A DNA stretch of 5,025 nucleotides from NCBI GenBank assembly GCA_029934735.1, contig JAOZLR010000215.1, forward strand, positions 1-5,025. The letters run 5' to 3'. Shown here piece by piece: positions 1 to 5,025 of the stretch. The notes under the pieces were generated by a model. That model was not told where the DNA came from and ran no database searches. It worked only from the letters and a program-made list of their open reading frames with translations. Both the position numbers and the translations under genes were made by a program. Source of the stretch: Bacteroidales bacterium (GTDB lineage Bacteria > Bacteroidota > Bacteroidia > Bacteroidales > JAADJA01). How positions within the stretch are numbered: position 1 is the stretch's first letter; every line of letters begins with the position of its first letter.

Positions 1-113
1 GTCGGGGCGGCTGATGAACCTTGCTAGGTGTTTGATGATGGAAATAGGGAGCAAAAGGGTAATTTGATGAAAGCAACTCTATATCCTCAACTATTCAGAA
101 ATTTTATTTTTCT
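1..113. other. Unassigned upstream segment, possible 3' end of a preceding gene
   Basis: No complete gene is visible here. The first 60 bases are about half G+C, clearly richer than the rest of the window, which would fit the conserved end of an upstream gene. On the + strand the frame beginning at base 2 is open for 21 codons and stops at TGA 65-67. It reads SGRLMNLARC followed by LMMEIGSKRVI. The other two + frames stop early, at 12-14 and 25-27. I do not recognise a family from so short a tail, and the reverse strand is also partly open, so the coding assignment is a guess. Bases 68-113 become strongly AT-rich and look like ordinary leader DNA for the peptidase gene. No convincing hairpin terminator was seen. 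Confidence 0.25.
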
Positions 114-134
114 TTGTACAATAAAACTATTTAT

Positions 135-1763
135 ATGAAAACAATCTTATCATTTCTTACGGCTTTTATTTTAATCCCGTTTTTATTATTTTCACAGGAT
201 GAAAGACCCGATTGGATAGCAGGCTATCCTGATGCCTGTACATCAATAACTGCAGGAAAGCTTGCAACTGTTGATGGTTCTGTCATAACTTCTCATACAG
301 ACGATAGTCATCGCACAAGGTCTTGGATTGATATTGTTCCTGCTAAAGACCATAAAGAAGGAGAAACGGTTAAGATGTATAAAAGAGTAGCCTGCGATAC
401 TTTAGCTATGCCATCATACAGCCATAATGTTATTGGAGAAATTCCGCAAGTTGCGCATACTTATGCTTACATCAACACAGCTTATCCATCGTTAAATGAA
501 AAACAGCTTGGTATTGGAGAATCAACTTTCGGAGGCCGGCCTTCATTACAATCTGATAATGGTTTAATTGATTGCCAGAGACTCTGTCAGTTAATGGTTG
601 AACGGTGTATTACAGCGAGAGAAGCTATTAAAATGGCTGATGAGTTGACTAAAGAATACGGTTGGAATGATGCTGGAGAAGCATTAACCATTGCCGATAA
701 AAAAGAGGTGTGGCACTTTGAGATTGTTGGCGCCGGAAAAGACAAAATAGGTGCAGTCTGGGTAGCTCAGCGTGTTCCTGATGATCATATTGCTGTAAAT
801 GCAAATGCAAGTACCATAAAAGAGATTGACCTGAGTAATCCAGATTATTTTATGGCATCTGAAAATATTTATGATATTGCCAAAGAGAACAACTGGTGGA
901 ATCCTGAAATAGAGAAATTTCAATTCTGTTACGCCTATGCACCACATAGTCGTGAGTCTATTGCATCAAGAAGAAGGGAATGGCGTGCTTTTGATCTTCT
1001 GGCACCCTCATTAAAGCTTGATCCGAATGATAAAGACTATCCTTTTTCGGTAAAACCGGATGAAAAAGTCAATATTGCCGATATTGTAAAGGTCTTTCAG
1101 GATTACTACGAAGGGACACCATATGATATGACAAGGTTGATAACATCAACTGACAAAGATGGGAAGACGGTAGTTTCGCCATTGGCAAATCCTTTTATGC
1201 CTTACGATCATCTTAAAATTCAGAATGTACAGGGGGGCTGGTATTCTGTTGATCATAAAACGGATAAAATCAGATTTCTTGGCGAGAGAACAATTGCCCG
1301 CTGGTACACAATGTATGGAACCATAATTCAGTGCCGCGACTGGCTGCCTGATGAAATCGGTGGTGTGGAGTGGCTGGCAATGGATAATATTGCCTCATCA
1401 ATTTATATTCCTGTTTATTGTAGTGTTACAGACCTGCCACAACCCTACAAAACACCTGGAAGGCAAAATGGTTATACATCCGAATCGGCCTGGTGGGCAT
1501 TTAACAGACTTGGAACCCTGACTGCACAACGTTGGGGCGATATGCGAAAAGATGTGAGAGCTGTTTGGGATCCAATGCAACAGCAGTTGTTTGATGATCA
1601 GGAGAAAATTGAAAAGCAGGCTCTTGAAGCGTATAATAAGAAAAAATCTGGAGAAACGGTTTCATATCTTAATGATTATACTAATAAATGGGGAAGTAAG
1701 GTTGTTGAAGAAGCCTGGAAACTTGGTGATTTTCTCTGGACAAAGTATGATGAGAAGTTTTAA
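135..1763 (+). CDS. Exported family C69 dipeptidase (Ntn-hydrolase fold)
   Basis: Likely a secreted or periplasmic cysteine dipeptidase of MEROPS family C69 (PepD-like), which cleaves dipeptides and small amide bonds using an N-terminal cysteine as nucleophile. I chose ATG at 135 (542 residues) because it begins directly with a signal peptide: Met-Lys, a hydrophobic run to about residue 19, then a Ser-Gln-Asp cleavage region. The frame extends to a TTG at 114, but that would add seven residues in front of the signal. The catalytic motif is DACTSITAGK with Cys35, followed by DGSVITSHTDD. Further family hallmarks are NEKQLGIGES (about 121-130), GEALTIADKKEVWHFEI (about 181-197), AQRVPDDHIAVNANAS (about 211-226), SRRREWRAFDLL (about 278-289), and the RTIARWYTMYGT and WLPDEIGGVEWLAMDN segments (about 385-418). 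The length is typical of the larger Bacteroidota members. Cys35 lies about 14 residues past the predicted signal cleavage site, so a short propeptide must be removed to free it. This removal is inferred from the family. The start lacks a Shine-Dalgarno sequence. The exact substrate cannot be told. Confidence 0.93.
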   Translation: MKTILSFLTAFILIPFLLFSQDERPDWIAGYPDACTSITAGKLATVDGSVITSHTDDSHRTRSWIDIVPAKDHKEGETVKMYKRVACDTLAMPSYSHNVIGEIPQVAHTYAYINTAYPSLNEKQLGIGESTFGGRPSLQSDNGLIDCQRLCQLMVERCITAREAIKMADELTKEYGWNDAGEALTIADKKEVWHFEIVGAGKDKIGAVWVAQRVPDDHIAVNANASTIKEIDLSNPDYFMASENIYDIAKENNWWNPEIEKFQFCYAYAPHSRESIASRRREWRAFDLLAPSLKLDPNDKDYPFSVKPDEKVNIADIVKVFQDYYEGTPYDMTRLITSTDKDGKTVVSPLANPFMPYDHLKIQNVQGGWYSVDHKTDKIRFLGERTIARWYTMYGTIIQCRDWLPDEIGGVEWLAMDNIASSIYIPVYCSVTDLPQPYKTPGRQNGYTSESAWWAFNRLGTLTAQRWGDMRKDVRAVWDPMQQQLFDDQEKIEKQALEAYNKKKSGETVSYLNDYTNKWGSKVVEEAWKLGDFLWTKYDEKF

Positions 1764-1774
1764 CAGAAGGATAA

Positions 1775-1821
1775 AACCTCTCAAGTAGAAGTAAGCTGGT
1801 GCGGATGGGTCTTGAAAGGTT
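1775..1821. repeat. Imperfect inverted repeat after the peptidase gene
   Basis: AACCTCTCAAG at 1775-1785 can pair with CTTGAAAGGTT at 1811-1821. This gives 10 of 11 base pairs with one C/A mismatch, around a 25-base loop. It starts 11 bases after the peptidase stop codon. No T tract follows immediately; the next bases are purine-rich (TAGAGGAGAAAAGG after the first G). It is therefore not a classical intrinsic terminator. It could be an mRNA 3'-end hairpin or chance. Confidence 0.35.
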
Positions 1822-1831
1822 GTAGAGGAGA

Positions 1832-1845
1832 AAAGGTTAACCTTT
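1832..1845. terminator. Perfect 14-base palindrome followed by T-rich DNA; weak terminator or operator
   Basis: AAAGGTTAACCTTT is a perfect palindrome. As RNA it would form a 5-bp stem (AAAGG/CCTTT) with a TTAA loop. It is followed by a T-rich stretch (ATCTTTAAATTTTGTATTTT, 1846-1865). The stem is short and has only two G-C pairs, so as an intrinsic terminator it would be weak. As double-stranded DNA, such a symmetric site in the leader of the downstream ligase gene could equally bind a dimeric regulator. Neither role is demonstrated. Confidence 0.25.
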
Positions 1846-1910
1846 ATCTTTAAATTTTGTATTTTCATCGCTGTAAATATTAGCATCAATTATTAATAAT
1901 TTAGATGAAA

Positions 1911-1918
1911 AAAGAGGG
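1911..1918 (+). promoter_or_regulatory. Purine-rich Shine-Dalgarno-like stretch directly abutting the start codon
   Basis: AAAGAGGG ends at the base before ATG 1919, leaving no spacer. A functional Shine-Dalgarno normally sits several bases upstream, and there is no usable in-frame start a few codons further on, so this match may not act in the normal way. The same region carries a five-codon reading frame, ATG 1905 to TGA 1920-1922 (M-K-K-E-G), whose stop overlaps the ligase start as ATGA. That could allow translational coupling, but a frame this short easily arises by chance. Confidence 0.2.
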
Positions 1919-4018
1919 ATGAGAAAAAACATCTGGAATCGGATTATTAACTTACCCAGCTATCTGTTTTTATTTTTTGTTATTCTGGTTGTTCCCTTTG
2001 TCTATTCCGGCTCTGTTTTAGATCCATCATTATATCCCCGGCTGTTTGTATTAAATATTACGCTCACGGTTTTCATGACGATTTTATTAATTCTGTTGCT
2101 GAGAAGTAGTGATTTTTACGCTACAGGCGTTTTTAGAAAGAATATTTTTAAATTTTATTTGGGATATTTATTTATTGCTGCGATTTCAATAGTTTCTGCA
2201 TTAAATATTTCTGAAGCTGTATTTGAGTGGTTTAAGATTTTTACATTTTTCATTACATTTTGTCTTCTGACAATATTTCTGACACCCATGAAAAATATGT
2301 CAGAAGTTACGACCAGGGTTGTTATCGTTTTTTCAATATTGATTTCATTATATGGGTTTTATGAGATTGCAAATATTGCATCAACATCAGGATTAAACCA
2401 TCAAACCAGCTATTTAGTTAGGGCGTTATCATCAAATAGAAATCTCTATTCACAATTGTTGCTTTTAACACTGCCTTTTACTCTTTTTGGAGTATACCTG
2501 TTTAGATCTGTCTGGCGAATATTTTCTGTGGTCAGCTCAATGTTCGTAATCATACTAATTACTGTTTTGTTGACACGTTCGGTCTGGATTGCCTTGGTAT
2601 TTGCTCTGTTTGTTGCATTTATAGTATTACTGGTTTACAGAAAATCATTTTTGTTAAACGGGAAGGCTATCAGGGCATTATCATTATCTTCACTAATGAT
2701 ATTTGTTATTATTTCAATTAGTGTATTGGTCTACTCACAGTATGGAAATGTTAAGGTTTTTGAGAAGCAATTATATTGGGTAAGCAATTATCAGTTCGGC
2801 TCCACGCTTGAACGTGTTGAGCTTTGGAGCAAAACAATGGCAATGGCTAAAGATAATCCTGTAACAGGGATAGGACAGGGTAACTGGCGGTTTGTAATAC
2901 CTTCTTACGGTCTTGAAGAATTAAGGTCGGTAACCGGTGAGACCTATTTTCAGCGTCCTCATAATGATTTTTTATGGGTTTTGGCTGAAACGGGAATTAT
3001 TGGGTTTGTGTTTTATTTATTGATTTTTATCAGCTCCTTTTTTTATCTTTTTAAAATAATCAAAAATGCCGGTAAGATTGAAGATAGATATTTTGCCCTG
3101 GCGTTATTATTTGGGTTTTCCGGTTACATAATCATCTCTTTGGTGAGCTTCCCAAAAGAGAGAATAGAGCATCAGATTTTTCTTAGTCTCCTATTCGCTG
3201 CTACAGTTGTAAAATATAGGTCACTGGCTCCTGTCCAAAGAAAATCAATAAAAGTAACCTGGCTATTAATACCTGTAATTGTATTGTTGCTATTTGGTAC
3301 ATATATTTCACAAAGCAGAGTTGAATCAGGTATGCATATACGTAATGCATTGGATTTTCGGGCAGAGCAGAAATGGTTAAATGTAATAGTTGAAATCGAA
3401 AAAGCAATCACACCCTATACCACAGTTGACGATTATTCCACTCCATTATGTTGGTATGAGGGTGAGGCATATTTCAGGCTTAACAATATTGATTCTGCAT
3501 ATTACTGTTTTAATAGCGCTTATAAGGTGAACCCTAATCATCTGCATGTTCTGAATAACCTGGGAACAACCTGTGAATTGAAAAAAGAACATGGAAAGGC
3601 AAAAATGTATTTTCTAAAAGCAATTGATTTATCTCCTCATTTTGAAGAGTCTTTACTGAATCTTACAGCTGTTTATTATAATGAAAACAAAACGGATTCT
3701 GCCTATTTGATGATTTATGGGATTGCTGATACAACACAGGATGCCAGATATGAAAAATTCCTGACCGCAGTGTTATGGAAAAAAATTGATGAGTTTAGTA
3801 ATGAAATTGATGAAAGGCAACTGAGCAAATCGTTAATAAGGATTAGAAATGATAAGAAATGGATGAGAAAAGTTTTTATTCAATCAAAAAATAATCATAA
3901 TGATATCAATCGGCAACTATTACTCGAGGCAGTTTATTTAATGGAATCTGTTGACAGCACAATAACATCGCAAGAAGCAGAATTATTGAAGCTAAAATAT
4001 AATTTGTCAGAACAATAA
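1919..4018 (+). CDS. O-antigen ligase/polymerase family membrane protein with C-terminal TPR region
   Basis: A 699-residue inner-membrane protein. Residues 1-465 are mostly hydrophobic, with about 12 likely membrane spans (roughly 14-32, 40-61, 77-97, 105-122, 131-150, 175-196, 203-220, 222-241, 253-272, 354-378, 389-410 and 447-463). A large polar loop between about 273 and 353 is the signature of the Wzy_C/WaaL superfamily. It contains ERVELWSKTMAMAKDNPVTGIGQGNW and, at its end, PHNDFLWVLAETGIIG with His348, the residue type essential in WaaL ligases. LLTRSVWIA (about 217-225) resembles the conserved arginine-containing membrane motif. Residues about 507-600 read as TPR repeats: one from 510 to 541, a second from 543 to 575, and a degraded third. 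The last 100 residues are charged and probably helical. Family members transfer or polymerise undecaprenyl-linked glycans at the periplasmic face, giving O-antigen, exopolysaccharide or glycoprotein. The sequence cannot separate ligase, Wzy polymerase and protein O-oligosaccharyltransferase roles. No other glycan biosynthesis gene is visible nearby. Confidence 0.88.
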   Translation: MRKNIWNRIINLPSYLFLFFVILVVPFVYSGSVLDPSLYPRLFVLNITLTVFMTILLILLLRSSDFYATGVFRKNIFKFYLGYLFIAAISIVSALNISEAVFEWFKIFTFFITFCLLTIFLTPMKNMSEVTTRVVIVFSILISLYGFYEIANIASTSGLNHQTSYLVRALSSNRNLYSQLLLLTLPFTLFGVYLFRSVWRIFSVVSSMFVIILITVLLTRSVWIALVFALFVAFIVLLVYRKSFLLNGKAIRALSLSSLMIFVIISISVLVYSQYGNVKVFEKQLYWVSNYQFGSTLERVELWSKTMAMAKDNPVTGIGQGNWRFVIPSYGLEELRSVTGETYFQRPHNDFLWVLAETGIIGFVFYLLIFISSFFYLFKIIKNAGKIEDRYFALALLFGFSGYIIISLVSFPKERIEHQIFLSLLFAATVVKYRSLAPVQRKSIKVTWLLIPVIVLLLFGTYISQSRVESGMHIRNALDFRAEQKWLNVIVEIEKAITPYTTVDDYSTPLCWYEGEAYFRLNNIDSAYYCFNSAYKVNPNHLHVLNNLGTTCELKKEHGKAKMYFLKAIDLSPHFEESLLNLTAVYYNENKTDSAYLMIYGIADTTQDARYEKFLTAVLWKKIDEFSNEIDERQLSKSLIRIRNDKKWMRKVFIQSKNNHNDINRQLLLEAVYLMESVDSTITSQEAELLKLKYNLSEQ

Positions 4019-4033
4019 TTATTTGTATTTTTG
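4003..4033 (+). promoter_or_regulatory. Bacteroidota-type promoter (-33 TTTG, -7 TAnnTTTG) for the Ig-like repeat gene
   Basis: TTTG at 4003-4006 is followed, after exactly 19 bases, by TATTTTTG at 4026-4033. The latter matches the Bacteroides -7 consensus TAnnTTTG at every fixed position, and the spacing is that of the known consensus. Transcription would start roughly at 4037-4042, giving a leader of under about 22 bases before ATG 4058. The -33 element lies within the last codons of the ligase gene. The AT-rich context raises the chance of coincidence, but the full two-box match with correct spacing and placement makes this the best promoter candidate in the window. Confidence 0.6.
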
Positions 4034-4057
4034 TTAACCATTAAACAATTTGGATCA

Positions 4058-5025
4058 ATGAAGCTAAAAATACTATTTCCGGTTCTGCTTTTATTTTCAT
4101 TAAGTTGCTATAGTCAGGATTTCTCTTCTCTAAAAGTTTCGGAATTAGATAATTCAACCGAAAGTAAATCTAATGGTAGTATAGCAGGAGTAAATCCTAA
4201 TGGTGCTATGATTTATGATATTTTAACAGTGCAGATTTCTGGTACTGATACTCATTTTGCAATGGGTACAGGAACGGATGTTTGGTTTTCTCAGGGTTCC
4301 GGTACACTTTATCCTATTGAAACAAATATCGTTAATAATACATTGATAAATAGTGAGTTTATGTTTCCATACTATCTTGCACCAGGCTATTATGATGTTA
4401 ATACAAATAACATAACTGATGGGCATTTGGTTTTAGAAAACGGTTTTTATTTAGATCCATATCCTGAGACTCCTTATCTTGATTACATAAGCCCTAATAC
4501 AGGAATAGCAGGCGAAATGATTACTATTACAGCTTATGGCAAATTTACTCATTTTTCGCAGGTGAACAATTCTGCAAAACTAACGAACAATAATGTGTGG
4601 TTTGTTATACACGGAAACTCTTATAACACTATATCGGATACTATAATTGAGATTCAGTTTCCCTTGCCGAGCAGTGCTCCAACCGGAATGTATAATATTG
4701 AAATTTACAATCCATTGGATGGATCATTATTTTTATATTATTCTTTTTCAGTGTCTCCTGATCCTGATCCTCCTTATCTGACTTCTATATCTCCTGATAA
4801 TGGAGCAATACCGGAAACTCTTACAGTTTCAATAAGTGGTGAAAATACGCATTTTTCCCAGGGTACAGGAACGATTGTAAGGTTTAAGCAGGGTTCTTCT
4901 ACCATCTATCCAAATTGGGTTAATGCTGTTAGCAATGATATTATTCAGGCTGAGTTTTCATTTGACGATTACGACAATACCGGTTATTATGATGTAAAAA
5001 CAGTTAATGCACTTGATGGTGAGCT
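4058..5025 (+). CDS. Secreted protein with tandem IPT/TIG-like Ig-fold repeats (partial, 3' end outside window)
   Basis: The frame is open from ATG 4058 to the window edge, giving 322 complete codons with no stop. The N-terminus (MKLKILFPVLLLFSLSC, then YSQD) is a signal peptide. Cleavage after Ser-Gln, as is common in Bacteroidota, seems likelier than lipoprotein processing at Cys17, because the lipobox is poor (Ser at -3). After a short polar stretch (about 21-42) come three modules of about 100 residues, at about 43-139, 140-239 and 240 onward. Shared landmarks are ISPN/D-G near the start, THF at 64/65, 164 and 264, a WF-Q-GS-T-YP strand, and a GYYDV or GMYNIE strand near residues 110, 210 and 309. 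Modules are joined by proline-rich linkers ending in PYL. The pattern resembles IPT/TIG-type beta-sandwich domains found in surface and secreted proteins. No enzyme motif is visible. A C-terminal sorting signal, for example for type IX secretion, may lie beyond the window; this is inference. It starts 39 bases after the ligase gene, with no Shine-Dalgarno, and has its own promoter candidate. Confidence 0.85.
   Translation, partial: MKLKILFPVLLLFSLSCYSQDFSSLKVSELDNSTESKSNGSIAGVNPNGAMIYDILTVQISGTDTHFAMGTGTDVWFSQGSGTLYPIETNIVNNTLINSEFMFPYYLAPGYYDVNTNNITDGHLVLENGFYLDPYPETPYLDYISPNTGIAGEMITITAYGKFTHFSQVNNSAKLTNNNVWFVIHGNSYNTISDTIIEIQFPLPSSAPTGMYNIEIYNPLDGSLFLYYSFSVSPDPDPPYLTSISPDNGAIPETLTVSISGENTHFSQGTGTIVRFKQGSSTIYPNWVNAVSNDIIQAEFSFDDYDNTGYYDVKTVNALDGE
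4184..4474 (+). repeat. Ig-like module 1 of the repeat protein
   Basis: Residues about 43-139. It begins AGVNPNGAMIYDILTVQISG, carries THFAMGTGTDVWFSQGSGT with LYP after it, and ends with GYYDVNT and a GFYLDPYPETPYL linker. It is the closest partner of module 3, sharing the 13-base DNA identity gggtacaggaacg at 4264-4276 and 4861-4873, which suggests descent by duplication. Confidence 0.75.
4475..4774 (+). repeat. Ig-like module 2, divergent
   Basis: Residues about 140-239. It keeps the start DYISPNTGIAGEMITITAYG, the THFSQ landmark and the GMYNIEIYNPLDG strand at the expected 99-100 residue spacing. The middle differs from the other two modules: VNNSAKLTNNNVWFVIHG replaces the GTGT and QGS strands. 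It ends in a Ser-Pro-Asp-Pro-Asp-Pro-Pro linker encoded by a short CCTGAT tandem (4757-4772). Confidence 0.7.
4775..5025 (+). repeat. Ig-like module 3, cut by the window end
   Basis: Residues about 240-322. It begins TSISPDNGAIPETLTVSISG, carries THFSQGTGT, RFKQGSSTIYP and GYYDVKT, and reaches ALDGE at the edge. Compared with module 1 (VNTNNITDGHLVLENGFYL), about 15 residues or more should follow to finish the module, so the protein certainly continues. Confidence 0.75.

Noticed and set aside
105..116. Promoter -7 boxes for the peptidase gene (TATTTTTC, TTTCTTTG)
   Set aside because: Each has one mismatch and no TTTG lies at the right distance upstream; the only TTTG, at 63-66, is too far away.
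114..134. TTG at 114 as the peptidase start
   Set aside because: It would place seven polar residues ahead of a signal peptide that starts properly at ATG 135.
684..947. Open frame on the - strand inside the peptidase gene
   Set aside because: It lies wholly opposite a gene with clear family motifs and has no recognisable domain, so it is a shadow frame.
1591..1788. Open + frame overlapping the end of the peptidase gene and running past its stop
   Set aside because: It is an out-of-frame reading of the peptidase 3' end with a lysine/leucine/isoleucine-rich product typical of AT-rich shadow frames. There is no sign of a frameshift, since the peptidase reads normally to its stop.
1845..1859. 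Promoter -7 boxes for the ligase gene (TATCTTTA at 1845-1852, AAATTTTG at 1852-1859)
   Set aside because: Each has one mismatch to TAnnTTTG. The nearest upstream TTG (1820-1822) gives a spacing of 22 or 29 bases instead of about 19, which is too weak in AT-rich DNA.
3172..3411. Two overlapping - strand open frames opposite the ligase gene
   Set aside because: Both are antisense to the last membrane span and the start of the TPR region, and neither resembles a protein family.
4223..4426. Open - strand frame opposite the repeat-protein gene
   Set aside because: The + strand frame here has a signal peptide and regular repeats; the antisense frame is cysteine- and isoleucine-rich without any pattern.
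4757..4772. CCTGAT short tandem as a phase-variable microsatellite
   Set aside because: It has fewer than three copies of a 6-base unit that stays in frame, so slippage would not switch the gene. It simply encodes a proline-rich linker.

Overview
The window looks like chromosomal DNA from a member of the Bacteroidota, probably Bacteroidales/Marinilabiliales-like. The evidence is AT-rich composition, starts with little or no Shine-Dalgarno sequence, signal peptides ending in the Ser-Gln-Asp style common in that phylum, and one close match to the Bacteroidota sigma-factor promoter (TTTG-N19-TAnnTTTG). The deeper taxonomic placement is inference. No mobile element, CRISPR array, tRNA or rRNA was recognised.

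Layout, all on the + strand. Bases 1-113 are more GC-rich than what follows and may hold the last codons of an upstream gene, which I cannot identify. Bases 135-1763 encode an exported family C69 (N-terminal-nucleophile) dipeptidase. Bases 1764-1918 are a 155-base gap with an imperfect inverted repeat and a short palindrome. Bases 1919-4018 encode a multi-spanning O-antigen ligase/polymerase-type membrane protein (Wzy_C superfamily) with a C-terminal TPR region. After a 39-base gap, bases 4058 to the window end encode the N-terminal part of a secreted protein. It has a signal peptide and at least three tandem modules of about 100 residues resembling IPT/TIG immunoglobulin-like folds. Its 3' end lies outside the window.

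The genes share an envelope theme: a secreted or periplasmic peptidase, an inner-membrane enzyme that transfers or polymerises lipid-linked glycans, and a repeat-built surface or secreted protein. The last gene has its own good promoter candidate straddling the end of the ligase gene, so it may be transcribed independently. Nothing proves a functional link between the three. The most interesting parts are the Ig-like repeat protein, with its recurring Thr-His-Phe and Gly-Tyr-Tyr-Asp-Val landmarks at 99-100 residue spacing, and the promoter in front of it. I see no clear sign of a wholly new system.
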